Shown here piece by piece: positions 1 through 7,947 of a DNA stretch of 46,872 nucleotides (position 1 is the stretch's first letter; each line of letters starts with the position of its first letter). The translations under genes and the position numbers were made by a program. A model generated the notes under the pieces. That model had not been told where the DNA came from, made no database searches, and saw only the letters and a list, made by a program, of their open reading frames with translations. The stretch comes from an uncultured Prevotella sp. (GTDB lineage Bacteria; Bacteroidota; Bacteroidia; Bacteroidales; Bacteroidaceae): NCBI GenBank assembly GCA_905233555.1, contig CAJODF010000033.1, forward strand, positions 1 to 46,872, read 5' to 3'.

Positions 1-66
1 TCTGCGGTTATTGATGCCAATCCTAAGTTCCATAAACTCTATCAAATGTATAAATTAGTCGCTTGA
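1..66 (+). CDS. C-terminal fragment of an unknown protein (truncated by window edge)
   Basis: An open frame enters from the left edge and ends in a tandem TGA TGA at 64-69. The last residues read ...NPKFHKLYQMYKLVA. Nothing about function can be said from 21 residues. The next gene starts in the same frame directly after the second stop, so the two may be co-transcribed or may once have been a single reading frame. Confidence 0.45.
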   Translation, partial: SAVIDANPKFHKLYQMYKLVA

Positions 67-69
67 TGA

Positions 70-651
70 ATGAATATTCACTTGCGAAAGTTCAGTGATA
101 GTATATATTGGGGAGAGTTTAAGCGAGGAACTTTTGATATAGGTCGTATTGAAATACATGTAGCCAAATTGTCTGATTACCTGAAGAAAGAACCTCGATT
201 TGTATATCATTGTTCTGCATTCAAAGATAGTCTTGAAAATAGAATTGATATGGATATCACATATGCTGCTGTTGAGAACTATGACAATTATAAAGAATAT
301 CTTGAAACTATACGCAAAACTGCCCCTCATGGTTTTTTTGACTCATGGGGATGGGATAATGAATATTCTAGTATCTCTTTCAATTTCAGATACACTAACA
401 CCAATAAGAAGACTATAAAATACATAGAGGTTTTCTGGACATGTACAAATGATGTTGGTGATGTCCGCAAAACTGGAAGTTTCAGAGGAACCGGTCCTCT
501 TGAAGAATGGCAATCTGCATCATGGGAATGGGAACATTCAAATTATTATGTAGCTGGTGATGCATCTAAAATGAGGCTTACTAAGGTTCTCATTACCTAT
601 ATGGATGGAACTAAGGTGACGATTCCCAAGAATAAGATAATGTATGAATAA
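70..651 (+). CDS. Hypothetical protein, 193 aa, AT-rich
   Basis: I do not recognise a named family. There is no signal peptide or membrane segment. The C-terminal half (about residues 95-193) looks like a compact all-beta domain, with alternating hydrophobic/aromatic strands and a W/G-rich stretch ending in a TYMDGTKVTIPK motif; similar-looking tails occur in uncharacterised Bacteroidales proteins. The ATG at 70 follows the double stop of the preceding frame with no leader of its own, so a later start is possible. Base composition is much more AT-rich than the genes from 2052 onward, which suggests an accessory origin. Confidence 0.6.
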   Translation: MNIHLRKFSDSIYWGEFKRGTFDIGRIEIHVAKLSDYLKKEPRFVYHCSAFKDSLENRIDMDITYAAVENYDNYKEYLETIRKTAPHGFFDSWGWDNEYSSISFNFRYTNTNKKTIKYIEVFWTCTNDVGDVRKTGSFRGTGPLEEWQSASWEWEHSNYYVAGDASKMRLTKVLITYMDGTKVTIPKNKIMYE

Positions 652-681
652 TTGAATTATTTAAATTAAAAACTTATCATT

Positions 682-1245
682 ATGAAGAAAATTATTATTC
701 TAATCGCATTAATGATGCCATTGGTGTCATATGCACAAGATTCCAAAGAAAAATCTTCGAGTAAAACGGTAGAATTCCTTTCTAAGGATGGCTCTTTCTT
801 AAAAAAAGAATTTTATGACCAAGCTACCGTAGGTAGTTCTTATAATAAGATTGACTGCCAGGTGCTTATCATTACGGACATGAAATCTAATGAGAAAAGA
901 GGATGCTTGAGACTGACTACTCATTATCCATCTAGTTCTTCTAATGATGATTACATTGGAACCCTTGATCCTGACGAACTTGATGCTTGTGTCATGTGCC
1001 TACAAAAGATTCAGACAGACATAACAACAACAACTCCTGAAACTTATACAGAAGCGGAATACAAGACTCGTGATGGAGTACAGATCGGAACGTATTGGAA
1101 TAAAAAGAAAAGTGAGTGGATAATCTATGTTCAAACAAAGAGTTATACTTCACGCTCAATGTCTACGGTTGATTCGTCAAATCTTCCCAATCTTATTCAG
1201 AATTTGAAAGATGCAAAGCAAATGATAGTAACAAAGACTAAGTAG
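682..1245 (+). CDS. Exported protein of unknown function, 187 aa
   Basis: The N-terminus (MKKIIILIALMMPLVSYAQ) is a clear signal peptide with a likely cleavage after SYA. The mature part is polar, about 168 residues, with no motif I recognise. It starts 30 bases after the preceding gene, with an AT-rich leader and no Shine-Dalgarno sequence, as is usual in Bacteroidetes. It shares the low GC of its neighbour and is followed by a strong terminator at 1281. Probably periplasmic or surface-exposed; function unknown. Confidence 0.65.
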   Translation: MKKIIILIALMMPLVSYAQDSKEKSSSKTVEFLSKDGSFLKKEFYDQATVGSSYNKIDCQVLIITDMKSNEKRGCLRLTTHYPSSSSNDDYIGTLDPDELDACVMCLQKIQTDITTTTPETYTEAEYKTRDGVQIGTYWNKKKSEWIIYVQTKSYTSRSMSTVDSSNLPNLIQNLKDAKQMIVTKTK

Positions 1246-1280
1246 ATTATACTACGCTCACAAAAATAAATACACAATGG

Positions 1281-1326
1281 GACGGTACTTTCGTGTTGTT
1301 GTCTGACAGGGAAGTACCGTCTTTTT
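1281..1326 (+). terminator. Rho-independent terminator
   Basis: Perfect 10-bp stem GACGGTACTT (1281-1290) / AAGTACCGTC (1312-1321) with a 21-nt loop, followed by TTTTT. It lies 36 bases after the stop of the exported-protein gene and closes the AT-rich transcription unit. Confidence 0.85.
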
Positions 1327-1364
1327 GTTGCTGTGAAGATATCCTGTGACTTTTGTAAAGAAAC

Positions 1365-1425
1365 ACGAGCCGTAATCTCGTGGGCGACGAGCCGTAATGT
1401 CGTCGAGGGTGAGATTACGGCTCGT
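1365..1425. repeat. Interleaved direct and inverted repeat
   Basis: ACGAGCCGTAATCTC (1365-1379) is repeated in direct orientation as ACGAGCCGTAATGTC (1387-1401) and in perfect inverted orientation as GAGATTACGGCTCGT (1411-1425). Each direct unit also has short self-complementary ends (ACGA...TCGT, CGAC...GTCG), so nested hairpins are possible. It lies in a gene-poor stretch between a terminator and a 21-bp repeat array. Looks like a dispersed non-coding repeat. Confidence 0.7.
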
Positions 1426-1459
1426 TGATGGTGACCCGTAAGGCAGCTGTTATCTGGAT

Positions 1460-1543
1460 AATAACCTGCCATTATTTCGCAATAACCTTGCCTTATTTGA
1501 AAATAACCCAGCCTTATTGCGCAATAACCCTACCTTATTGAAT
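1460..1543. repeat. Four tandem 21-bp units (iteron-like)
   Basis: Four consecutive units of exactly 21 bp begin at 1460, 1481, 1502 and 1523. All share AATAACC at the 5' end and TTATT at positions 13-17, separated by six variable bases, giving AATAA-N7-TTATT half-sites with four-base linkers. Twenty-one bp is two helical turns, so the sites would lie on one DNA face. A degenerate extra unit may precede the array. The rest of 1246-1682 holds only the neighbouring repeats and a promoter; I see no gene in it. Confidence 0.8.
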
Positions 1544-1559
1544 CAGCGACGTTACACAA

Positions 1560-1574
1560 TGGGGCCAGACCCCA
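1560..1574. repeat. Short palindrome
   Basis: TGGGG CCAGA CCCCA is a 5-bp perfect inverted repeat with a 5-base loop, GC-rich inside an AT-rich intergenic region. No T-tract follows. Could be an operator or a relic of a dispersed repeat. Confidence 0.4.
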
Positions 1575-1614
1575 CTGTTCAAACTCAAAAAACTAAAAAT
1601 AATTGGTGATTTCC

Positions 1615-1645
1615 TTGCATAATACGAATATTTGTACTACCTTTG
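1615..1645 (+). promoter_or_regulatory. Bacteroidetes-type promoter for the DUF5053-like gene
   Basis: TTG at 1615-1617, 20-bp spacer, TACCTTTG (TAnnTTTG) at 1638-1645. Transcription would start near 1652, about 30 bases before the ATG at 1683. The 21-bp repeat array ends 71 bases upstream of the -33 box. Confidence 0.7.
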
Positions 1646-1682
1646 CAAAATCAAGTAAGATGAGAAGATTTTGGGAATCTAT

Positions 1683-1940
1683 ATGGCAACAATGACATTA
1701 AAAAAAAACCAAACAGGGACGATGAAAGCGCAATTAGCCGACATTTTGATGGCCGTTTCATGGTCAGATTTGTCGCGCACCTATTTCGGAAAGTCGAATT
1801 CGTGGCTATACCATAAACTCGATGGTATCGACGGCAACAAGAAAGCCACCGAATTTACTATCGAAGAACGCTATCGATTAAAAGGAGCGCTAATTGATCT
1901 GGCAGACCGTATCCGCAGGGCGGCTGATACAATCGAGTGA
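1683..1940 (+). CDS. DUF5053-like small protein, 85 aa
   Basis: A short, basic, helical protein with the core W-S-D-L-S-R-T-Y-F-G-K-S-x-S-W-L-Y-H-K, then G-N-x-K and a C-terminal ALIDLADRIRRAAD helix. This pattern matches my recollection of the Bacteroidetes family DUF5053, whose function is unknown. The YFGKSNSWLYHKLDG segment looks like a helix-turn-helix recognition region, so DNA binding is plausible (inference). I chose ATG 1683 over the in-frame TTG at 1671; ATG 1692 is also possible. The gene is monocistronic, with its own promoter and a hairpin downstream. Confidence 0.7.
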   Translation: MATMTLKKNQTGTMKAQLADILMAVSWSDLSRTYFGKSNSWLYHKLDGIDGNKKATEFTIEERYRLKGALIDLADRIRRAADTIE

Positions 1941-1956
1941 CAAGTTATGGAAAAGT

Positions 1957-1996
1957 GAAAAAAGTCGAAAGTTTTGATGCTTTCGGCTTTTTTTTT
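1957..1996 (+). terminator. Hairpin with flanking A- and T-tracts (terminator-like, copy 1 of a repeated element)
   Basis: AGTCGAAAG (1963-1971) pairs with CTTTCGGCT (1980-1988) around an 8-base loop, with a preceding A-run and a T-run to 1996. It terminates the DUF5053-like gene. The T-run merges into the -33 box of the next promoter. A near-identical element lies at 16632-16668. Confidence 0.75.
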
Positions 1997-2025
1997 GGTT
2001 TTTCGATTACTTATTATTACCTTTG
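1994..2025 (+). promoter_or_regulatory. Promoter of the STAS-synthetase operon
   Basis: TTTG at 1994-1997, 20-bp spacer, TACCTTTG at 2018-2025. The start would lie near 2032, 20 bases before the STAS gene ATG. The -33 box overlaps the T-tract of the upstream hairpin. Confidence 0.7.
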
Positions 2026-2051
2026 CAAGCAGAAATTAAACAACGATAACA

Positions 2052-2354
2052 ATGAAGACAACTATTCAAGAGCAAGACGGCCAATTGGTAGCCATTCTGG
2101 AAGGGCGCCTCGACACGGCTGTATCTGAGGAGGTAGAGGAGCAGTTGAGTCCCCTGCACAAGTGTAAAGACAAGGATATCGTCATCGACTGCACAGACCT
2201 GACCTACATCTCGTCGAGCGGTCTGCGCATCTTCCTCCGCATCGTGAAGAGCGCCAAGGCCAAGGAGAAACCCGTCTATATCAAGGGCATGGCGCCCAAC
2301 CTTCGCAGCGTGCTGTCGATGGCGGGATTCCTCAACCTGTTTGTATTTATATAA
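2052..2354 (+). CDS. STAS-domain protein, anti-sigma-factor antagonist type
   Basis: A single 100-aa STAS domain. The loop DLTYISSSGLR (residues 49-59) matches the SpoIIAA/RsbV phosphorylation loop; S55 is the expected phospho-serine. In other phyla such proteins are phosphorylated by a HATPase anti-sigma kinase and, when unphosphorylated, release a sigma factor by partner switching. No kinase or PP2C phosphatase gene is in this window. It is followed after 12 bases by a RelA/SpoT-domain gene, so the pair is very likely one operon, suggesting a link between partner switching and alarmone synthesis (inference). Full length, confident family call; cellular role unknown. Confidence 0.9.
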   Translation: MKTTIQEQDGQLVAILEGRLDTAVSEEVEEQLSPLHKCKDKDIVIDCTDLTYISSSGLRIFLRIVKSAKAKEKPVYIKGMAPNLRSVLSMAGFLNLFVFI

Positions 2355-2366
2355 ACCGCCACACCT

Positions 2367-3446
2367 ATGAATAAAGAAGTGAAACTCGACCCGCACGGTG
2401 AGGATTTGATGGCGCAATTCCGCCAGCGGCTGCCCGAACTGGAGCAACTGGCACAGAAGGCCCTCGACTTGTTGCAGAACGCACTGCGCGAACAGGGAAT
2501 CTATGTGACTGCCATCGAGCAACGTGTGAAGAGCGAGGGTTCGCTCGCCGGAAAGCTGGAGTTGAAAGGAGCGAAGTACAAGACCATCGAAGACGTGACC
2601 GATCTGGTGGGCATTCGCATCATCACTTTCTACACCGACGAGGTGGATAAGGTGGCCGCCATCGCCAAGCGCGTCTTTGACATCGACTGGCAGGAGAGCG
2701 TGGATAAGCGCAAGCACCAGTTGAATGCTTTCGGTTACAATTCATTGCACTATATCTGCCGCCTGCCCGGTGGCAGTCTGCGCTTCGAGCTGCAGATGCG
2801 CACGGCCTTACAGCACGTTTGGTCAACTATCGAGCACGACATCGGCTACAAGGGTGCCGTGAAGATCCCGCCCGAATACAGACGACAGTTCAGCCGACTA
2901 GCCGGTATGCTGGAACTGATTGATGATGAGTTCAGCCGTCTGCGCTCGTCGGTGACCGACTACCGGCGTAAGATTCAGGGACTGGTGAAGAGCGGAAAAC
3001 TCGACGATGTGACGCTGTCGAGCGACTCGTTCCGCAATTTCATCGATCTCGACCCCTTCGACAAACTGAACAAGCGTATTGCCTCGGTGAATCAGGCTGA
3101 GATATTCCCCGTGCCGCTCATGCCCTACCTGCCGCTGCTCGAATCGTTCGGATTAGAGACGCTCGGCGACGTGCAGCGCTTCGTGGAGGAAAACAGCGAC
3201 GATGCCTACCAGATGGCGCTCTCGCAACTGGCCGTGACCGACCTCGACATTCTCTCCTCGAGCACCGCCCTGCAGTACCTCTGCATAGTGCACGTGCTGA
3301 AGAACGACGGTGGTCGCAAGGGTCTGAAGGAATTCTATGACGTCATTAACGGTCAGAATGACAGCAATGAGATCCTGGCCGAGATGACGCTCGAACAGGC
3401 TAAGACGCTGGAATTTATGCAGCCTAAGAAAGAGGAAACTACATAA
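2367..3446 (+). CDS. RelA/SpoT synthetase-domain protein (small alarmone synthetase type), 359 aa
   Basis: Residues about 45-165 match the (p)ppGpp synthetase domain: RVKSEGSLAGK (53-63) for ATP binding, DLVGIRI (79-85) with the metal-binding Asp, GYNSLHY (123-129) and ELQMRTALQHVWSTIEHD (141-158) with the catalytic Glu. No HD hydrolase, TGS or ACT domain is present, so it is not a long Rel. The C-terminal ~190 residues are helical and unassigned, longer than the tail of Bacillus RelP/RelQ. It probably makes pppGpp or ppGpp from ATP and GTP/GDP, though other products are known in the superfamily. Its stop overlaps the convergent membrane-protein gene by 8 bases. Confidence 0.85.
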   Translation: MNKEVKLDPHGEDLMAQFRQRLPELEQLAQKALDLLQNALREQGIYVTAIEQRVKSEGSLAGKLELKGAKYKTIEDVTDLVGIRIITFYTDEVDKVAAIAKRVFDIDWQESVDKRKHQLNAFGYNSLHYICRLPGGSLRFELQMRTALQHVWSTIEHDIGYKGAVKIPPEYRRQFSRLAGMLELIDDEFSRLRSSVTDYRRKIQGLVKSGKLDDVTLSSDSFRNFIDLDPFDKLNKRIASVNQAEIFPVPLMPYLPLLESFGLETLGDVQRFVEENSDDAYQMALSQLAVTDLDILSSSTALQYLCIVHVLKNDGGRKGLKEFYDVINGQNDSNEILAEMTLEQAKTLEFMQPKKEETT

Positions 3447-4050
3447 ATACGAAGCGGAGACTCTGGTAGAGTTGTATGCAGAAGATATAGAGTATCAGTA
3501 GCGGCGCGAAGCGCTGGATGCCGTAGGTAAGTGCCGCGAGAATGTCGGAAAGCGACTGCATGCGTCCGGAGATCAGGCCAAAGGCAATGCTCACCAGCGT
3601 GATGCCGAAAGCGACGAAGGGAATAAGGCTGCGGCTGAAGGGTGAAGGGAAGAGCGAGCCCGACGCCGACAAAAGGACGGCATGCGGCACGACGGTAAGC
3701 AGGAGGATGGCAGCGATATAGGCCACCAGTAATACCAGCGAGACGCGGAAGGCGGTACGATCGCGATAGGATATGATGCGCGGCCTGCGCTCGTGCCACA
3801 ATGAACTGAGTCCGGAGCGCAGGAAGGTGCCGACGGCAATCATCAGCAGCAGAAGCCACGTCAGGAGCGGCGAGGCCACCATCCGGGCAAAATCGCCTAC
3901 GAACCAGCGCACCCCCTCGCCGGAGAGCAGCGAGCGCACGCCCTCGACGCCTGCCGCAGAGAGGATCCACGACAGGAGAATCAGGGCGAGTTCCGCAATA
4001 AGGAGTATGAAAAGCACCACTCCCAACTGTGACGACGTCTTAGTCTTCAT
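3439..4050 (-). CDS. Small polytopic membrane protein, AbgT-like half-length, 203 aa
   Basis: Five or so hydrophobic segments in 203 residues. The C-terminal region (SPFSRSLIPFVAFGITLVSI, then a GLISGRMQSLSDI turn and a final TM) resembles the C-terminal end of AbgT-type p-aminobenzoyl-glutamate transporters, but the protein is less than half their length. I chose the ATG at 4050: it overlaps the response-regulator stop by 11 bases, indicating translational coupling; the longer frame to 4122 would sit inside that gene. It is the last gene of the kdgK operon. It could be an accessory subunit or a degenerate transporter; function uncertain. Confidence 0.6.
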   Translation of the reverse strand: MKTKTSSQLGVVLFILLIAELALILLSWILSAAGVEGVRSLLSGEGVRWFVGDFARMVASPLLTWLLLLMIAVGTFLRSGLSSLWHERRPRIISYRDRTAFRVSLVLLVAYIAAILLLTVVPHAVLLSASGSLFPSPFSRSLIPFVAFGITLVSIAFGLISGRMQSLSDILAALTYGIQRFAPLLILYIFCIQLYQSLRFVFM

Positions 4051-4759
4051 CGGCCACGAGGTTATCGATGTCGATGATGTGCAATTCGAGCGCACGCACC
4101 ACGAGGCGCGTGGCATTGACATTGCCTACCGACTCGGGGAAGAGTTTGCGGATGAGATCGTTCTGGCGTTTCTCCAGACTCTTCACGCCAAAGGGCATAC
4201 CGCGCAAGCCGGTAATCTGCTCTTTGGTGTAGCCGAGGGCCAGATGACGGAGGAAACGCTCGTCGTACTCGTCGATCTCGTAGTTGACAAGGGCCTCCTG
4301 CTTAGCCAGTTGTCCGCTGACGGCATACTTGAACCGCTCGACGATCTTCTCGAGGATGGGCTCGTTGAAGACGAGGGTCTTGCCTTCCATCACGGCATTC
4401 ACGTCGCCGCGTGTCAGCAGTTCACCCGTCTTGAGGATGATACCATCGGCACCGGCGTCGAGCACATCGACCCATAGTTTCTCATTCAGGATTTCGCCCG
4501 TGAAGATAAGCACCTTGATGTCGGGATGCATCTCCTTCGTGCTGCGGCAGATCTCTACACCCACTGTGGTGGAGCCACCGAGACCCAGGTCGAGCAGCAG
4601 GAGATCGGGCTTCTGCTGCTTCAGCAGTTTCCAATAGGCCGTCTCGCAATCAGCCGTGCCAATCACTTCCGCCTCGGGGATGTCGTTGCGGATGATTCCT
4701 AATGTGCCTTTGAGTTCGAGGGGCACATCCTCGACGATAATCACTTTGAAGTTCTGCAT
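4040..4759 (-). CDS. Response regulator, REC + LuxR-like helix-turn-helix, 239 aa
   Basis: N-terminal receiver domain with acidic pocket E10/D11, phospho-acceptor D57 (LLLLDLG), T87 and K110. The C-terminal ~70 residues (YDERFLRHLALGYTKEQITG onward) look like a divergent NarL/LuxR helix-turn-helix, as in Bacteroidetes regulators paired with TPR kinases. The start overlaps the 3' end of the sensor kinase gene by 19 bases, so the two are translationally coupled and almost certainly partners. Likely targets include this operon, but no binding site can be named from sequence alone. Confidence 0.85.
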   Translation of the reverse strand: MQNFKVIIVEDVPLELKGTLGIIRNDIPEAEVIGTADCETAYWKLLKQQKPDLLLLDLGLGGSTTVGVEICRSTKEMHPDIKVLIFTGEILNEKLWVDVLDAGADGIILKTGELLTRGDVNAVMEGKTLVFNEPILEKIVERFKYAVSGQLAKQEALVNYEIDEYDERFLRHLALGYTKEQITGLRGMPFGVKSLEKRQNDLIRKLFPESVGNVNATRLVVRALELHIIDIDNLVADED

Positions 4760-7700
4760 ACGTTAGGTAATATAATTCTGATGTTCGTTGTTCCGTTGTC
4801 GTTCTCTGCCCAAATGCCGCACATACGTCGGTTGGTAGCCTCGCCATGGTCGCGCACAATCTGGCGGCAGAGGAGATAGGGGATGTGCGACGAGGTCGTA
4901 GGATTGAAGAGATTCTGTGCTTCCTCGTCGGTGAGGTGCAGTTGCGGCATGGGCACGATGACCTCCACATACTTGTCGTCCTTGGGCGTGATCTGCCATT
5001 CCGCCCCACCCTGCTTGCGCAGGATCTCGAAGAGGTAGGCAATCAGGTTCTTGTCGCCGAGGATGCCGTTGTCGAGGGGTTTTACGTGGAGGTGTACGCC
5101 CTCAATCTGGTGCATGGCCTGCTCAGAGAGGATGCCATACAGGTCGCGGTAGTAATCGACCACCTCGGAGAGCGACTGCATATCGCCCTGATCCAACAAC
5201 TGCTGGATGCGCGAGGGATAATACATCGTCTCGTGCTTCAGGGTCGATAGGCAGTTGTCGAGCACAGCATTCGCCACGTGCAAGTTATTGTTTTCCAACT
5301 CTGCCCGCCGTAACTCGTCGTCGGCCATCTCCAGGCTCGACTGCTGCTCGCGCTCCACGAAGAAGCGTTCGTAGAGACGGTGACGGTAGTAGAGCAGATA
5401 GTAGGCCGGCAGTATGGCAAGGAGCACGAGCACGAGCAGGATGATACCGATGCGCTTGTTACTCTGCGACTGCTGCATCGTGCGGCAGTAGTCGGCCAGC
5501 GTGTTATCGGCCGACATCTCCTTGTAGAGTTGGGTATATATCTTGTTGTTGTAGGAGTAAGTCTGCCATTCATGCAGCGCCAGGGCGGCGACGGCGCTCT
5601 CGTTGCGCATGTCGAGGATCACCTCGTAGTTGACGTTCAGGGAGTCGTGGAACCACTGTATCTCCGGCGCCACCAAGGACGGGTTGCCCAGTTGGAGCAG
5701 CAGGAGGTCGCCCTTGGGATAGAGTTTCTTATAGTGGTTGTTGAGGTAATGACGGCAGGAGTCAGCAAACTGAAGGGTACGCTCGTAGGTGCCGTTGATA
5801 TTGGAGAAGTAGGCCGAGTCAGCAAAGACGCTGGCACGGCTCAAGTCGTCGGCAGGCTGAGCGGAGGAAGTAAGAAATGCGCTCGAGCTCTGCTCGCTTG
5901 CTACCAACGGGACGCAAGAAAAGTGGAAAGTGAAAAGTAGGAGCAGGGTGCGGAGGAGGCCTTTGGGCAGACGGAAGAAGAAGCGCGAGCCTTTATCCTT
6001 CTCGCTCTCCGTCGCAATGGAGCAGACAGAGAATATCTGGGATATCTTCCGGTATTTCTCGATGATGCCCTTGCAGTTCAGTAGTCCGAAACCGTGGCCG
6101 CCCGTGCCGCTGTCTCGGATAGGCTTGGGGTCGAAAAGATGCTGCAACTGCTCGTCGGTCATGCCTGCACCCGTGTCCTTGACAGATATTTCCACATAGT
6201 CGTCGGTCTCCTGCGCCGATAGAGTCACCTGCCCGCCTTCGGATGTGAACTTACGGGCATTGTCTGACAGCGTATTGAGCATGAAAAGCGTCAATACGCG
6301 GTCGGCCTTGACCAATGCATCGGTGGGCTCCACCTCCAGACTAATACCCTTCATGCCGAAACTCTTGCGGCCCTTCGCCACCATGTCGAAGAGGGGCTGC
6401 AGGGGGAAGGTCTCGATCTTCAGGTTCAGTTCGCCCTGACGGAGTTGGATCCAGTGGGTCAGTATGTCGTTATAGTCGTTGATCTGGCCAGTCAGTTCGC
6501 GGATATAGCCTTCGTCGCGACCTTTGTGAACGCAATAGATGATACGGTCGATGAAAGGCGTCACACTATTGACGAGAGATATCTTGGCACGCTGTTCCAG
6601 ATTACGCCGTTCGTTATTCTCCACGCGGAGGCGCTCCATCGCCACCTCATCCTGCCGCTGCTCCAGCATCTCGTCGAGTTGGTTGTACTTTTTCTGCTTC
6701 TTGTTCAGATGGTTGAAAAGCCACAATGAGAAGAGCAGGAGAACGATGGCAATGCCCACGGCGACCAGCATCCAGTTGAGTTGCGAGGCTGTAGCCTCCA
6801 ACTGACTGGCGCGTGCTTCTAACTGCCGGTCCTGTCGGGTATCAGTCATCAGGTCAATATAAACATTGCGATTGGCGTCGCTCTGCGCCTTGTCGTCCAT
6901 CGCAGAATAGGCTACACTCAACTGCTCGCGGATACTCGCCACCAGGTCGGGTGCCTGATTGATGATGGTATCGGAGAGTGCCTGTTCCAGATTGAAGAGC
7001 GTCGATTGGTAATCGCCAATTTGGCGGAAGCAGGAAGCCAGCGTACGGTAGGCACCTGCTATCTGATAGACATCGCCATACTCCATGAAGAGGGAAAGGG
7101 CGCTTTCGGCCAGCCAGCCGGGGAGCATATCCTCCTCCACCCCGTCGGGGTTGATGAACTTCATGGCGGGGAGGTTGTCGTCAATCAACTGGCGGCGGTA
7201 GTCTTCATCCATCAAGTGTTCCGAGAGCGCTTCTAAGGCCTGGGCCGCAAAATAAGACATGTCGGCCCGACGGGCTGTCAGGAAACAGCGCATCAGGGCG
7301 TCGAACTCCTGTTGGTTGATGTCCTGCTGGGTGCCCTCGGTGATGATGCCGCCCGCACCGATATTATAGAGGTAGTTCAGGTACTGGGCGGTGTCGCGCT
7401 GCACCTCATTGGGGTCGATCTGATCCAATGCCTGAATGGACTGACGCTCCAAACCGACATAATAATAATAGGTAGAGTTAACGATGGCGTATTCCGACTC
7501 CGCATAGCGTAAGACACTCTGGTCGCGTTCAGAAAGCAGGTCACGTTCCTCATTGATACGGCGGAGCGCACCATCGGCCAACTCACGGTATTCATAGAAT
7601 TCGCGGTTGTTGGAACGTCGTTGGCAGAGGCGCATCTTCTGGATGTACGATACAAGGCATTGTACCTGATTATCAGTAATTTCCGGAACGCTGTTCAAGC

Positions 7701-7947
7701 GTTTCTCCGCCTCGTCGTACTGCATCCTGACAATGTTTACAAAGGCCAGATGATTCAAGGCTTCTGCCCTGCCCTTGTCGTAATGTTCCGAGAGTTCGTA
7801 GGCTTGTTGGGCATAGTGCTCCGTGGAGTCTATGTTACGATAATGATAATTGTACGACAGACTATTCAGCCTGTCCACATGCTGCCTATCAGGCTGTGAA
7901 CAGGCTGAGAAAAGAAGGGTGATCAGTATGATGTATGCGGACCTCAT
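4741..7947 (-). CDS. Double-module TPR sensor histidine kinase, 1068 aa
   Basis: Start chosen at ATG 7947, which forms an ATGA overlap with the kdgA stop and gives a lipoprotein-like signal ([13 protein letters not shown]). Module 1: periplasmic TPR-like helices (~20-380), TM (~384-408), coiled coil, then a HATPase with N-box [11 protein letters not shown] (~555), G1 VKDTGAGM (~592) and G2 GGHGFGL (~616). The place of the phospho-His region reads [12 protein letters not shown], with no His. Module 2 starts with a hydrophobic signal-peptide-like segment ([16 protein letters not shown], ~664-681), then a periplasmic region, TM (~832-854), a box with His ([11 protein letters not shown], ~902) and a C-terminus lacking N, G1 and G2 motifs. 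It looks like a fusion of two sensors resembling the DUF5112/DUF5113 proteins of Bacteroidales. Followed by its response regulator. Confidence 0.85.
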   Translation of the reverse strand: MRSAYIILITLLFSACSQPDRQHVDRLNSLSYNYHYRNIDSTEHYAQQAYELSEHYDKGRAEALNHLAFVNIVRMQYDEAEKRLNSVPEITDNQVQCLVSYIQKMRLCQRRSNNREFYEYRELADGALRRINEERDLLSERDQSVLRYAESEYAIVNSTYYYYVGLERQSIQALDQIDPNEVQRDTAQYLNYLYNIGAGGIITEGTQQDINQQEFDALMRCFLTARRADMSYFAAQALEALSEHLMDEDYRRQLIDDNLPAMKFINPDGVEEDMLPGWLAESALSLFMEYGDVYQIAGAYRTLASCFRQIGDYQSTLFNLEQALSDTIINQAPDLVASIREQLSVAYSAMDDKAQSDANRNVYIDLMTDTRQDRQLEARASQLEATASQLNWMLVAVGIAIVLLLFSLWLFNHLNKKQKKYNQLDEMLEQRQDEVAMERLRVENNERRNLEQRAKISLVNSVTPFIDRIIYCVHKGRDEGYIRELTGQINDYNDILTHWIQLRQGELNLKIETFPLQPLFDMVAKGRKSFGMKGISLEVEPTDALVKADRVLTLFMLNTLSDNARKFTSEGGQVTLSAQETDDYVEISVKDTGAGMTDEQLQHLFDPKPIRDSGTGGHGFGLLNCKGIIEKYRKISQIFSVCSIATESEKDKGSRFFFRLPKGLLRTLLLLFTFHFSCVPLVASEQSSSAFLTSSAQPADDLSRASVFADSAYFSNINGTYERTLQFADSCRHYLNNHYKKLYPKGDLLLLQLGNPSLVAPEIQWFHDSLNVNYEVILDMRNESAVAALALHEWQTYSYNNKIYTQLYKEMSADNTLADYCRTMQQSQSNKRIGIILLVLVLLAILPAYYLLYYRHRLYERFFVEREQQSSLEMADDELRRAELENNNLHVANAVLDNCLSTLKHETMYYPSRIQQLLDQGDMQSLSEVVDYYRDLYGILSEQAMHQIEGVHLHVKPLDNGILGDKNLIAYLFEILRKQGGAEWQITPKDDKYVEVIVPMPQLHLTDEEAQNLFNPTTSSHIPYLLCRQIVRDHGEATNRRMCGIWAENDNGTTNIRIILPNVCRTSK

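Noticed and set aside
1460..1543. CRISPR array
   Set aside because: Units are contiguous 21-bp near-repeats without spacers and no cas genes are present.
2007..2717. 236-codon minus-strand frame across the STAS and synthetase genes
   Set aside because: Both genes on the other strand have strong domain evidence; the frame also crosses a promoter.
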